NCBI GenBank assembly: GCA_944380515.1
Contig: CALWHT010000028.1
Location: forward strand, 1 to 64,000
Direction of reading: 5' to 3'
Length of the DNA stretch: 64,000 nucleotides
DNA from: an uncultured Roseburia sp.
GTDB lineage: Bacteria > Bacillota > Clostridia > Lachnospirales > Lachnospiraceae
Position numbers and translations under genes: made by a program. A model generated the notes under the pieces. That model was not told where the DNA came from and did not search any database. It saw nothing but the letters and a program-made list of their open reading frames with translations. Position 1 is the stretch's first letter; the number at the start of each line of letters is the position of its first letter. Positions 34,639-43,629 of this stretch are shown here, piece after piece.

Positions 34639-35509
34639 AGCGGTAATCCCCCATATAAAACAGTGCCACCGTTCCGGGGCCTGAATGAGCGCCAATGGTG
34701 GGGCCGATATAGTCAATCAGGAAGGTCTCAAAGCCCAGCCGCTGCCTGATTAAATCCGCCACAAACCGGGCGTCTTCCTCACAGTCCCCGTGTCCGATGA
34801 AAATAATATCGTTCTTGTCCTTCCAGGAGCCGATTTGCTTTTCCATACAGTCAACAAGAGAAATCAGAGACTTTTTGCGTCCCCGTACCTTGTTCAGCAT
34901 CACAAGGTGTCCGTCGTTGTCTACGTGAAGTACCGGTTTTAAATTAATCATTGTTCCCACAATCGCGGCTGTTTTGGAAAGACGGCCGCCACGGTGCAGA
35001 TGGAATAAATCGTCCACGGTAAAATTCATCACCAGATGTTCTTTGTTTTTTTCGAGCCAGGTCACCGTTTCATCAAGGGATTTTCCGGCTTCCTTTAAGG
35101 TGACAGCCTTATGAACAAAAAGCCCTTCTCCCAGGGCTGCTGCGAGGGAATCCACCACGATGATTTTGCGGTCGGGGTATTTTTCCTGCACATCCGCTGC
35201 AGCCAGCCGGCAGGTATTATAGCTTCCGCTTAAGCCGGAGGAAAAAGCAACGTGCAGAATATCCGCATCCCGGCTTTTTAAAATGGATTCGTACAGAGCC
35301 TCCGCTTCCTCCAGGTTTGCCTGTGAGGTTGTCGGAAGAGCGCCTCCGCGCATTTTATCGTAAAATTCTTTGATTGGCATCGGCTGCTCCCAGGTGTAGG
35401 CAGTGCCGTCGATGGTGTAGGGGAGCGACATCATATAAAGCCCGTGCTCTTTGACATATTCCGCGGGCAGGTCTGTTGTGGAATCGGTTACGATAACATA
35501 ATCTCTCAT
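34637..35509 (-). CDS. DegV-family fatty-acid-binding protein
   Basis: 290 residues from the ATG at 35509 (GGAGGATATTT upstream; an open extension to 35620 has no ribosome site). The DegV signature is clear: VTDSTTDLP at the start, TSQANLEE near 78, FSSGLSGSYN near 104, and the late GPTIGAHSGPG. DegV/FakB proteins bind a fatty acid and present it to the FakA kinase for phosphorylation. FakA is not in the window, so this may be one of several FakB paralogues, which is common in clostridia. Confidence 0.93.
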   Translation of the reverse strand: MRDYVIVTDSTTDLPAEYVKEHGLYMMSLPYTIDGTAYTWEQPMPIKEFYDKMRGGALPTTSQANLEEAEALYESILKSRDADILHVAFSSGLSGSYNTCRLAAADVQEKYPDRKIIVVDSLAAALGEGLFVHKAVTLKEAGKSLDETVTWLEKNKEHLVMNFTVDDLFHLHRGGRLSKTAAIVGTMINLKPVLHVDNDGHLVMLNKVRGRKKSLISLVDCMEKQIGSWKDKNDIIFIGHGDCEEDARFVADLIRQRLGFETFLIDYIGPTIGAHSGPGTVALFYMGDYR

Positions 35510-35682
35510 AAATATCCTCCATTCCGGCGCGTTTTCACCACGGGTTCTTCTGCGGTGATTTGCGGCGCACCGGTAAAAATATCTGAAATTGATCAATGAA
35601 CGTTGTATTTTATGACTCAAGTACCAGACATAATTATAAAGGAAACAGAAAGAAAAGAAAAGGAAAAAAATAAAAAAAGGTA

Positions 35683-35711
35683 TTTACAAATGTAAAGAAA
35701 CGAAGTATGAT
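35683..35711 (+). promoter_or_regulatory. Promoter of the Tad-like locus
   Basis: TTTACA (35683-35688), 17-bp spacer, TATGAT (35706-35711). The -35 region is part of a small inverted repeat TTTACA-AA-TGTAAA (35683-35696). Confidence 0.65.
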
Positions 35712-35784
35712 ATTAATATCTTTTTATCAGATGTATGTGAATAGTCCGGTATCGTCTTAGTCCATTGAGGGGACAGGAGGAGCC

Positions 35785-35982
35785 TTGAAGGGGATTGTTT
35801 ACAGAGTTTATCGTGGCAGACGGGCCTGGGTCCGTCAGGGCCACATCACAGAGGGCGTATCTCATGCGCTCGTCTATCATCATTCGATTTATCCCATTTT
35901 AGAAGAACAATCAGGGACAGAAGGCAGAAGTATACCCTGCGGTCTTTATAGCGCGAAGGGAGGATGTGCCGTATGTCCGTAA
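35785..35982 (+). CDS. Possible 65-residue leader ORF of the Tad-like locus, doubtful
   Basis: A TTG codon follows a strong AGGAGG site by 4-5 nt and opens a 65-codon frame, basic at the N-terminus and ending CAVCP, which overlaps the next gene by 10 bp in another frame. Overlap would allow translational coupling. The composition is not typical of a folded protein and I recognise no family. It could be a leader peptide or chance. Confidence 0.3.
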   Translation: MKGIVYRVYRGRRAWVRQGHITEGVSHALVYHHSIYPILEEQSGTEGRSIPCGLYSAKGGCAVCP

Positions 35983-36542
35983 AAATTGCGTTTCGAAGTG
36001 CGGGAGAAGTCTGCCGTTCTGCGGATAATATGCTTTTGACGGCATGGTTTTACGCTGCTTTGCGGCCGGCGGGCAGCGTGCTGGTGCAGACAGATAAAAC
36101 CTGGCGCTGTATTTATTCCGGCGGGAAAGAAAGAATCCTGTTTGCGGACTGTGGCCGCAGCAGGGAGAAAAAGGTCTGCAACAGCCTGAAAAATGCGGAT
36201 GTTGTGGTGGTAAACCTGACCCCGAAAAAAGAGACGCTGGATGCGTTTTTTCATGAAAACAGGCATACCTCGGAAAAAATTCTTTATCTTATCGGAGACT
36301 GCCTCGGGGAAACGGACGCGATTGGCGCATACATGGAGCATATCCACAGGATTCCGCCGGAACAGGTGGGTTGGATACCTCATAACGAGGAGGCCAGACA
36401 GGCACTTGCCAACGGTGCGGTGGAGCGTTTTGTCAGGCAATATCGAAACCGGTGTGTTTCGGAGAGGAACCGGCGCTTTTTTAAGGAGATGGAAAGAAAT
36501 CTGTTTCTTTTGAGCAAACGTGCCGAGCAGCAGAAAAATTGA
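35973..36542 (+). CDS. Degenerate CpaE/TadZ-like (ParA-fold) protein of the Tad-like locus
   Basis: 189 residues from the ATG at 35973 (GGGAGG 10 nt upstream). The pattern of buried strands (RILFADCG.., ADVVVVNLTP, EKILYLIGDCL, VGWIPHNEEARQAL) follows the second half of a ParA/MinD-type fold such as CpaE/TadZ, which places Tad machines in the cell. The N-terminal P-loop (KGGxGKT) is absent, so it should not hydrolyse ATP. The assignment to TadZ rests on fold-like pattern plus its place in front of the CpaF ATPase. It is the first firm gene of the locus. Confidence 0.55.
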   Translation: MSVKIAFRSAGEVCRSADNMLLTAWFYAALRPAGSVLVQTDKTWRCIYSGGKERILFADCGRSREKKVCNSLKNADVVVVNLTPKKETLDAFFHENRHTSEKILYLIGDCLGETDAIGAYMEHIHRIPPEQVGWIPHNEEARQALANGAVERFVRQYRNRCVSERNRRFFKEMERNLFLLSKRAEQQKN

Positions 36543-36557
36543 AACAGGAGGTAAAGA

Positions 36558-36650
36558 GTGAAAAAGAAATTTTTCACTCGCAAGTTTGTGTCTGCGCGCT
36601 GCTTGACAGCAAACTTGTTATGCGCTAAAAGCAGCGCAGAAATGAGGTAA
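36558..36650 (+). CDS. Possible 30-residue leader peptide, doubtful
   Basis: A GTG codon six nt after a perfect AGGAGG opens a 30-codon basic frame (starts MKKKFFTRKFVSARC) that runs through all three hairpin elements and stops 3 nt before the mini-pilin ATG. Translation of it would open or close the leader structure. It may equally be chance. Confidence 0.3.
   Translation: MKKKFFTRKFVSARCLTANLLCAKSSAEMR
36629..36650 (+). repeat. 22-nt repeat, copy 1 (copy 2 at 52176-52197)
   Basis: AAGCAGCGCAGAAATGAGGTAA, identical in both places and containing the GAGGT ribosome site of the following gene (36654; ispF at 52200). Confidence 0.9.
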
Positions 36651-36653
36651 CAT

Positions 36654-36818
36654 ATGGAACAGGTAATGAAGCATTATGGAAATGCCATTCTGGCAGTTAT
36701 CGTATTATTGGCTCTGGGGGCAATTATCATAGCGGCACTCTCATCCGACGGCTATGTTGCTACAGAGTTTAAGAATGCCCTGACGGGATTTTTTTCCAGC
36801 ATGAACGGACTGAAATAG
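36654..36818 (+). CDS. 54-residue Flp-like mini-pilin or small membrane protein
   Basis: MEQVMKHYGNAILAVIVLLA begins a single hydrophobic helix (about residues 10-31) followed by a short polar tail ending in SSMNGLK. The size, the N-terminal polar segment with Y-G before the helix, and the position directly before a CpaF-type ATPase fit a Flp/Tad pilin. The canonical G|xxxxEY cleavage motif is not exact. The N-terminal pattern (xEφφxxφ[YF]GxAφφ) recurs in three further small proteins of this locus. A strong hairpin follows, as is common after abundant pilin messages. Confidence 0.6.
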   Translation: MEQVMKHYGNAILAVIVLLALGAIIIAALSSDGYVATEFKNALTGFFSSMNGLK

Positions 36819-36831
36819 CGGGGCGTACAAA

Positions 36832-36863
36832 GACCGCCGCGGCGTGCGATGTCTGCGGCGGTC
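36832..36863 (+). terminator. Hairpin between mini-pilin and ATPase genes
   Basis: 11-bp GC-rich stem (36832-36842 with 36853-36863, one G-U) without T-run: a likely mRNA-stabilising or partial termination element that keeps pilin message above that of the machine. Confidence 0.6.
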
Positions 36864-36879
36864 AGGAAAAGGAGGAAGA

Positions 36880-37944
36880 ATGAGCGAAACAATGATGTTT
36901 GAGCCGACTGCGGAGCAATTTGGGATTTTTTGGAAATATCTTTCACTTCCGCAGGTTACGGATGTGGATTATAACGGTCATGAGCTCTGGATTACCGATT
37001 TGCAGAGGGGCAGATACCTGGCAGAAGAAGAAGTTTCTCCGTCATTTATCAGCGCTTTTACCCACAATATTTCAAACTGTGTCAATCAGCAGTTCAATCA
37101 TGCGCACAAGGTTCTCGAGGCCGATACCAGGGAGCTTCGGATCAGCATGATTCATGAGTCGGCGTCCGGCACGGGAATCAGTATCTGCATCCGCAGGTCG
37201 CCCTGCTTTGTGCGGAATACGTTAAAGGACATGGTGCAAAAGCGCTACTGCCCCGAAAAAATACTGCATCTGCTATTAAATTGCGTGCATGCGGGGATGA
37301 ATTTTGTGTTCGGCGGGGAGCCGGGGGCGGGAAAGACGGAATGCGCTAAATTTTTTATGCAGTTTATCCCCAGGGAGGAGCGGGTGATTACCATAGAGGA
37401 CTCACTGGAGATGCACTATGCTCAGATTAATCCGGGAGCGGATACGGTGGAGCTGCGTGTCGGCGCAGGCTTTAGCTATACGGATGCCATCAAGGCGTCC
37501 CTGCGGCAGAACCCGAGCTGGCTGATGCTTTCTGAGGCCCGTTCGGTGGAAGTCACCTCCCTGCTGGAGCAGTGGAGTACCGGTGTGCATGGTTTTACGA
37601 CGATTCATCTGGATGATCTGCGGAAGCTGCCGGACCGCATTATGAATATGATGAATGATGTCAATGACGCGGATCGGATGGAGGACCGTATTTACCGTTA
37701 TGTAAATGTGGGAATATTGATCCGGCGCATGGAGCAGCCCGGCGGCAGTGTGCGCCGGTATATAGACCAGCTCTGTTTTTACTCCAGAGAGGGAAAGGAA
37801 AATAAAATATCCATGCTTGTGAAAAACGGGGAGTTGGTGTCTGAGGAGCTTCCACCGGATATCAAAAGAAAAATGGAGGAGAACGGAATCAAAAATCCCT
37901 TTCTCTGTGAGCGGTTTGAGCAATATGTCAGGGAGGGAAGATAG
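36880..37944 (+). CDS. CpaF/TadA-type secretion ATPase
   Basis: 354 residues from the ATG at 36880 (GGAGG 6 nt upstream). A type II/IV secretion ATPase: Walker A GGEPGAGKTE at 145-154 (Lys152), Walker B and Asp-box region IEDSLEMH, and the GFTTIHLDD His-box. It powers assembly of the pilus or pseudopilus in the cytoplasm. It is shorter than classical TadA (~420-450) because the N-terminal region is reduced. Its neighbours are the mini-pilin and a double T2SF membrane protein. Confidence 0.88.
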   Translation: MSETMMFEPTAEQFGIFWKYLSLPQVTDVDYNGHELWITDLQRGRYLAEEEVSPSFISAFTHNISNCVNQQFNHAHKVLEADTRELRISMIHESASGTGISICIRRSPCFVRNTLKDMVQKRYCPEKILHLLLNCVHAGMNFVFGGEPGAGKTECAKFFMQFIPREERVITIEDSLEMHYAQINPGADTVELRVGAGFSYTDAIKASLRQNPSWLMLSEARSVEVTSLLEQWSTGVHGFTTIHLDDLRKLPDRIMNMMNDVNDADRMEDRIYRYVNVGILIRRMEQPGGSVRRYIDQLCFYSREGKENKISMLVKNGELVSEELPPDIKRKMEENGIKNPFLCERFEQYVREGR

Positions 37945-37953
37945 GAGGAAAAT

Positions 37954-39474
37954 ATGTTTGGGTGGTTAAAATTATTAAACCCCAGAAATTTACAAAAAGA
38001 AGTGGATGTGTACGGGTATCATTTTTCCTGGAAGTCCCATATCTCGGTAATTTTGTTTGCGGGTGCCGCAAGCCTCGCACTGGGAGCGCTTTTTCAGCTT
38101 ACGCTTCCCCGGCTTATGGTGGCGCTTGCGGCGGCAGGAATACTTTTACCCATATTGATTCTGGATATGTATCGGAAAATGTATGAGCAGAAGCGGTTTG
38201 CCGACGCGGTAACCTATATGGAGCAGATGCTCTACGCATTTCAAAAGAGCGGAAAAATTATTACCGCGCTGAGGGAAACCGGAGAAATTTTTGAGGACGG
38301 ACAGATGCGTCGGACAATTGACGAGGCGGTGGCGTATCTGGAACGGGGGGAGGCGGCGTCGGAGGAAGGGCTTTTCCGGGAAGCGCTGGGCATCATTGAG
38401 GCTTCTTATCAATGCCCGAAAATCCGCGTTGTTCACGAGCTTTTGTTAAATGAGGAGGAACACGGCGGGGAGCTGGAGCAGTCCATACTGATTCTGCTGG
38501 ATGATTTGGAGCTCTGGAAACGCAGGGGATACCGGCTGCAGGCGGAAAAGAAAAAAAGCCATACGGATAATATTATATCCATTTTGGTTTCGGTGGCCCT
38601 GTGCGCGGTTGCGCTGTATGTGCTCGACGCCATGAAAAATATGTTTGCCGTGCAGACACAGATTGAAATTCTGCAGCTTGGAGTCATTCAGACCTCCTCG
38701 CTTCTGTTTCTTCTCTTCTCACTTTATATTTTTCTGAAAAGCTCCCGAAACCTTACCTGTGACTGGCTGCAGGCGGAGACGATGCACCCGTCGGATTATA
38801 TCCGTAAAAGCTACGAGACGGTGGTACAATACAATGAAAAAAAGGAAAAAAGAAAGAGTCTGCTCTGGGCAGCCCCGGCCCTTGTCGGTCTGGCAGTGGC
38901 GCTTTTATGCCGAAAGCCGGTGCCTGCAGTGGTTCTGCTGCTGTTATCGGTATTCCTGCTTATGCAGCACAGAGTCGGCTACCGCCTTGCCAGGAAGGAT
39001 GTGACCGAGGAAATTTATCTTGCCCTTCCCGGTTGGTTTATGGAGCTGGCGCTTTTGCTCCAAAATAACAATGTCCAGGTATCTATCGCAAAATCCGGAG
39101 AGGGAGCGCCGCCAGTTCTTGCACAGGAAATTGCAGCGTTGCAGCAGAGGCTTTCGGAGGCTCCTGCCCGCCTGCAATCCTATACGGAATTTTGCAGCCG
39201 TTTCGATGTGCCGGAGGCACAGAGCTGTATGAAAATGCTCCATGCGGTTTCGGAGATGGGAACGGGAAATGTGGGCGTGCAGTTAAACAATCTGATTGTA
39301 CGGGTGAATGAAATGCAGGATATGGCGGAAGAAATACGGGGGGAAAGGGCGGCATTCCGTATGAAAATGATTTTTTCTTACCCGGTGATGGCGGCAACCG
39401 TAAAGCTTCTGGCAGATTTGACGGTTGGCATGGCGGTTATGTTTCAAATGCTGGGAAGTATGGGAGGTGTTTGA
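37954..39474 (+). CDS. TadB-TadC-like inner-membrane platform protein (two T2SF halves in one chain)
   Basis: 506 residues. The first half has two N-terminal membrane helices (about 28-70), a cytoplasmic all-helical domain (70-205) of the T2SF type, and two more helices (about 207-260). The second half repeats this plan: helices at ~305-340, a helical domain (345-465) containing ..FCSRFDVPEAQSCMKMLHAVSEMGTG, and a C-terminal helix. TadB and TadC are normally separate proteins that form the platform together; here they seem joined. Nine bp after the ATPase gene. The fusion is inferred from hydropathy and pattern, without alignment. Confidence 0.75.
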   Translation: MFGWLKLLNPRNLQKEVDVYGYHFSWKSHISVILFAGAASLALGALFQLTLPRLMVALAAAGILLPILILDMYRKMYEQKRFADAVTYMEQMLYAFQKSGKIITALRETGEIFEDGQMRRTIDEAVAYLERGEAASEEGLFREALGIIEASYQCPKIRVVHELLLNEEEHGGELEQSILILLDDLELWKRRGYRLQAEKKKSHTDNIISILVSVALCAVALYVLDAMKNMFAVQTQIEILQLGVIQTSSLLFLLFSLYIFLKSSRNLTCDWLQAETMHPSDYIRKSYETVVQYNEKKEKRKSLLWAAPALVGLAVALLCRKPVPAVVLLLLSVFLLMQHRVGYRLARKDVTEEIYLALPGWFMELALLLQNNNVQVSIAKSGEGAPPVLAQEIAALQQRLSEAPARLQSYTEFCSRFDVPEAQSCMKMLHAVSEMGTGNVGVQLNNLIVRVNEMQDMAEEIRGERAAFRMKMIFSYPVMAATVKLLADLTVGMAVMFQMLGSMGGV

Positions 39475-39475
39475 G

Positions 39476-39811
39476 ATGAAGCAGATTATAGGAGCATTCT
39501 GTACTTTGTTTGTGCTGCTGTTATATTTATTTACCGGTGCGGGGGTGCTGGAGGCGAGCAGCGGCGTAGCGGCCGCAAAGGAATATAAGGCGGGAGTTAT
39601 TGCGCAAATTGAGAACAGCAATTTTAATCCAAAGGTGATCAATGCCTGTATTCAGAGTGCGGCAGAGGCCGGTTATGAGCTCGAGGTCACGAATTGCGAG
39701 TATGACATGTATCATAACATACAGACGGCGCAGGTAGCGCTGCACTATCAGTACAGACTTCCGCTGTTTGGAATTACACAGACAAAAACGACATATGGAA
39801 TTGCGAGGTGA
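39476..39811 (+). CDS. Small pseudopilin-like membrane protein of the Tad-like locus
   Basis: 111 residues. One N-terminal membrane helix (IIGAFCTLFVLLLYLFTGAGV) continues into an amphipathic stretch, then a small extracellular domain with two Cys (NACIQSAAEAGYELEVTNCEY) that could form a disulfide. This plan is that of minor (pseudo)pilins. It overlaps or abuts the end of the TadB-C-like gene and is followed 4 nt later by a 37-codon gene. No family name is recognised. Confidence 0.65.
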   Translation: MKQIIGAFCTLFVLLLYLFTGAGVLEASSGVAAAKEYKAGVIAQIENSNFNPKVINACIQSAAEAGYELEVTNCEYDMYHNIQTAQVALHYQYRLPLFGITQTKTTYGIAR

Positions 39812-39815
39812 AGCT

Positions 39816-39929
39816 ATGGGACTGGAGTTAATAACGGAAATATTTGGAGAAGCGTTTTTGGGTATGATTGCCGGCGGAGCGGCTATCGCGATGTTTACGA
39901 TGCTGCTTCAGTATGCGGCGGTATTTTAG
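39816..39929 (+). CDS. 37-residue hydrophobic mini-pilin-like protein
   Basis: GAGGTGAAGCT precedes the ATG. The product (MGLELITEIFGEAFLGMIAG..) is one hydrophobic helix after a short polar start with the E-I-F-G motif seen in its neighbours. It lies in a tight run of five small genes, so it is probably real despite its size. Confidence 0.6.
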   Translation: MGLELITEIFGEAFLGMIAGGAAIAMFTMLLQYAAVF

Positions 39930-39946
39930 AAAAAATGGAGGATAGA

Positions 39947-40096
39947 ATGGAACACATTGCAGAGGAATTCGGTAAAGGTTTTCTGGCATTGATAACCGGG
40001 AGCTTTCTGTTTCTCTTCATACAGGAGAGCATGGCAGAGGGCGGAATGATTTACAGTCTGGCGGTTCAGTTTATGCAGGGAATCTGCGGAGGTTAG
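39947..40096 (+). CDS. 49-residue hydrophobic mini-pilin-like protein
   Basis: GGAGGATAGA precedes the ATG. MEHIAEEFGKGFLALITGSF begins with the same polar segment + [FY]G + hydrophobic helix plan as the preceding 37-residue protein and the 54-residue mini-pilin, and ends in a second hydrophobic stretch with GICGG. Function unknown; likely a structural or membrane part of the machine. Confidence 0.6.
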   Translation: MEHIAEEFGKGFLALITGSFLFLFIQESMAEGGMIYSLAVQFMQGICGG

Positions 40097-40103
40097 GAGG
40101 AAT

Positions 40104-40562
40104 ATGCAGGAAATTATCGAAATATACGGAAAAGCAATCGTTCATATCGCGATAGCAGGATTTTTGCTTGCGCTGCTTTTTTGCGGCATATCCGACGAGT
40201 CAGGAAATCGGGGGGTTTTCGGGATTGCGGCGAAAGAGTTGGAATGGGAGCAGGATGAGAGTGCGCCCGAATTTGACGCCTACCGGCTGGAGAGCGGGAA
40301 AGAACCGCCCCGGTTTACCCTTGCATTTTCAGGGTACTGTGCGGTTGGACACTATGAGGCGGACGATTTGATTCGGGCGGAGGATTGTGAAGGAAACGGG
40401 CTTTCCGTTCGGGTAACGGCTGTCAGGGATCCGGAGGGGAGCGACCAGGGAACAGAGCTGTTATTTTCCAGGCCCGGGGTTTATGAGGTCAGTGTGTATG
40501 CTGTCGATGCGGGGAACAGAAAATCGGAAGGTATCATAAAAATACCGGTAAACAGAGGGTGA
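40104..40562 (+). CDS. Membrane-anchored extracellular protein of the Tad-like locus
   Basis: 152 residues; AGGAGG precedes the ATG. The N-terminus (MQEIIEIYGKAIVHIAIAGF) again shows the shared E-I-Y-G plus helix plan. A ~115-residue beta-rich domain follows, ending with GVYEVSVYAVDAGNRKSEGI, the look of a small Ig-like or cadherin-like fold. It could be a tip or adhesin-like pilin. No catalytic motif is seen. Confidence 0.6.
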   Translation: MQEIIEIYGKAIVHIAIAGFLLALLFCGISDESGNRGVFGIAAKELEWEQDESAPEFDAYRLESGKEPPRFTLAFSGYCAVGHYEADDLIRAEDCEGNGLSVRVTAVRDPEGSDQGTELLFSRPGVYEVSVYAVDAGNRKSEGIIKIPVNRG

Positions 40563-40569
40563 CAGAGAA

Positions 40570-40980
40570 GTGAAAAATATGATTATGATGATAACGGGTA
40601 TTGCGCTTGGCGTACTGACGCTTTTGATTGTGATGACAATTACGGGGCGCATGAATTACGCGTCGGAGCTGGAAAGCCAGCTTTCTTCGGTGTTGGAGGA
40701 GGCGCTTTGGAACCTGACGGCGGAAAAGGAATATACGGTTTCCGATACAGAGGAATTTTTGGCTGACGTGGTGGAAAATCTGGCAGCGTCGCTTGATGCC
40801 GAGACGGGACTTTCCGTGCGGATTCAAAAGGCGGACATGGAAAAAGGGCTGCTTTCCGTGGAGGTGGTTCGAAGCTTTCACTATCCGGGTGGAGCAGAGG
40901 GGCATGTGTCCTGCAGCAGGACGGTTCTGCTAAACAGCGTTCCGGAGGAGGAAAGCCACCACTTTTATACATTAATGTAA
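40570..40980 (+). CDS. TadE-like or minor-pilin-like protein, last gene of the Tad-like locus
   Basis: 136 residues from a GTG at 40570; the ATG at 40579 is an alternative. One membrane helix (IMMITGIALGVLTLLIVMTI) is followed by a helical and strand-rich outer part with no clear domain (SVEVVRSFHYPGG..). The plan of helix plus small soluble domain is that of TadE or minor pilins. No prepilin peptidase gene was found in this locus, so processing would need a peptidase encoded elsewhere, or none. Confidence 0.55.
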   Translation: MKNMIMMITGIALGVLTLLIVMTITGRMNYASELESQLSSVLEEALWNLTAEKEYTVSDTEEFLADVVENLAASLDAETGLSVRIQKADMEKGLLSVEVVRSFHYPGGAEGHVSCSRTVLLNSVPEEESHHFYTLM

Positions 40981-41003
40981 CAAGGTCTTTCCTATGAAAT
41001 AAA

Positions 41004-41036
41004 AAAGTCCGGCGCCTTTATCCGGCGCCGGAAAAC
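41004..41036 (-). terminator. Terminator of guaB (minus strand)
   Basis: Perfect 9-bp stem TCCGGCGCC (41008-41016) with GGCGCCGGA (41024-41032); on the minus strand it is followed by CTTTTTT. Confidence 0.9.
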
Positions 41037-41058
41037 AAAAATGTATTTGTAATGCAGT

Positions 41059-42537
<1,479 letters not shown>

Positions 42538-42561
42538 TTAAAAAGGTATATTAGTTTTTGT

Positions 42562-42590
42562 ATAATAGCAAAAAAAAATTCGTATGTCAA
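42562..42590 (-). promoter_or_regulatory. guaB promoter
   Basis: Minus strand: consensus TTGACA (42590-42585), 17-bp spacer, TATTAT (42567-42562). Confidence 0.85.
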
Positions 42591-42650
42591 TGTAATATAA
42601 GCGTGAATTTTTAAAAAATAATGATATATTAGAAAAACTAATAAAATGGC

Positions 42651-42680
42651 GTGAATAACCTGATAGAAAAAGTTATTCAC
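42651..42680. promoter_or_regulatory. Perfect 9-bp inverted repeat overlapping the hisA-glnA -35 box
   Basis: GTGAATAAC (42651-42659), 12-bp spacer, GTTATTCAC (42672-42680). It covers most of the -35 hexamer, so it is a probable site for a regulator; its identity is unknown and it is not a close match to the GlnR box. Confidence 0.6.
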
Positions 42681-42704
42681 AAATGTTTTGATGTATGTTA
42701 TGAT
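42676..42704 (+). promoter_or_regulatory. Promoter of the hisA-glnA-ANTAR operon
   Basis: TTCACA (42676-42681), 17-bp spacer, TATGAT (42699-42704) with an extended TG. Confidence 0.65.
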
Positions 42705-42710
42705 GACAAC

Positions 42711-42842
42711 AGGCGACGGGGCCATCAAAGGGGTTACGTCGCCTATTTTAGCATTATAGCGGGTGTGTTGTACGCACCAATCATTATGGAAAAGAACGTA
42801 TGGCTACAGAGAATGACATGCGGCATGGAGATGGAGAACATC
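42711..42842 (+). promoter_or_regulatory. 5' leader of hisA-glnA with terminator-like hairpin
   Basis: AGGCGACG (42711-42718) pairs with CGTCGCCT (about 42736-42743), followed by ATTTTA; a second small hairpin (GGTGTG/CGCACC) lies near 42761-42778. This could be an attenuator acted on by the ANTAR protein encoded downstream, but the twin hexaloop (AnnGnn) motif is not evident. Confidence 0.45.
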
Positions 42843-43628
42843 ATGGAGTTTCGACCCTGTATAGATATTCATAACGGAAAGGTAAAACAAATTGTAGGAC
42901 AGAGCTTAAGGGATGCCGGCAGCATGGCAGAGGAAAACTTTGTCGCCTGCGAGGATGCGGCGTTTTTTGCAAAGCTTTATAAAAAGGATGGGCAAAAAGG
43001 CGGGCATGTGATTTTGCTCAATCCCAAGGACAGTCCGTATTATGAGAAAACAAAGGCGCAGGCGCTTTTGGCGCTGAAGGCTTATCCCGGCGGACTGCAG
43101 GTCGGCGGAGGCATTACCGATGGCAATGCACAGGAATTTTTGGACGCGGGGGCAAGCCATGTCATAGTGACCTCTTACGTGTTTCGTGAGGGGAAAATTC
43201 ATTATGACAATCTCAAAAAAATAAGCGCCAAGGTCGGGAAAGAACACCTGGTTCTTGATATAAGCTGCCGGAAACGTGACGGCGCGTATTATATAGTTAC
43301 GGACCGCTGGCAGAAATTTACCGGGGAAAAAGTCTGTGAAACGTTGCTGGAGCAGCTCTGTGGCTTCTGCGATGAATTTCTGATTCATGCGGTGGACGTG
43401 GAGGGAAAAGCAAACGGAATCGAGGAGGAATTGGTAAGCTTTCTCGGAAACTGGGAAGGGATTCCTATTACTTATGCGGGCGGTGTCGGAAGCTTTGCGG
43501 ATTTGGAAAAGCTTAGAAAGCTCGGGAAGGATAAATTAAACGTAACCATCGGAAGCGCGCTGGATTTGTTCGGCGGCCCTATGGCTTATGATAAAGTTTT
43601 GCAGTATATGAAAAGGAGTGAGCAGTGA
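42843..43628 (+). CDS. hisA: Eukaryotic-type ProFAR isomerase (HisA / yeast His6-like)
   Basis: 261 residues from the ATG at 42843 (GGAG 6 nt upstream; in-frame ATGs at 42825 and 42831 are alternatives). It performs the Amadori isomerisation of ProFAR to PRFAR in histidine synthesis. The motifs [65 protein letters not shown] and GSALDLFGG follow the fungal/plant His6 family far better than common bacterial HisA. It is not with other his genes but is followed two bp later by glnA, so histidine and glutamine synthesis are linked in one message. Confidence 0.88.
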   Translation: MEFRPCIDIHNGKVKQIVGQSLRDAGSMAEENFVACEDAAFFAKLYKKDGQKGGHVILLNPKDSPYYEKTKAQALLALKAYPGGLQVGGGITDGNAQEFLDAGASHVIVTSYVFREGKIHYDNLKKISAKVGKEHLVLDISCRKRDGAYYIVTDRWQKFTGEKVCETLLEQLCGFCDEFLIHAVDVEGKANGIEEELVSFLGNWEGIPITYAGGVGSFADLEKLRKLGKDKLNVTIGSALDLFGGPMAYDKVLQYMKRSEQ

Positions 43629-43629
43629 C

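Larger units (their letters stand above)
36543..36653 (+). promoter_or_regulatory. Structured leader upstream of the mini-pilin gene
   Basis: Three perfect pairings in 111 nt: GAGTGAAAAA/TTTTTCACTC with a GAAA tetraloop (36556-36579); CAAGTTTG (36581-36588) with CAAACTTG (36610-36617); GCGCTGCTT (36596-36604), inside that loop, with AAGCAGCGC (36629-36637), just before the ribosome site. The last two would form a pseudoknot or exclude each other. The 22-mer at 36629-36650 recurs before ispF. Confidence 0.6.

Noticed and set aside
42711-42780. Canonical twin-hairpin ANTAR target RNA
   Set aside because: Two hairpins are present but neither shows the AnnGnn hexaloop, so I kept it only as a general leader element.
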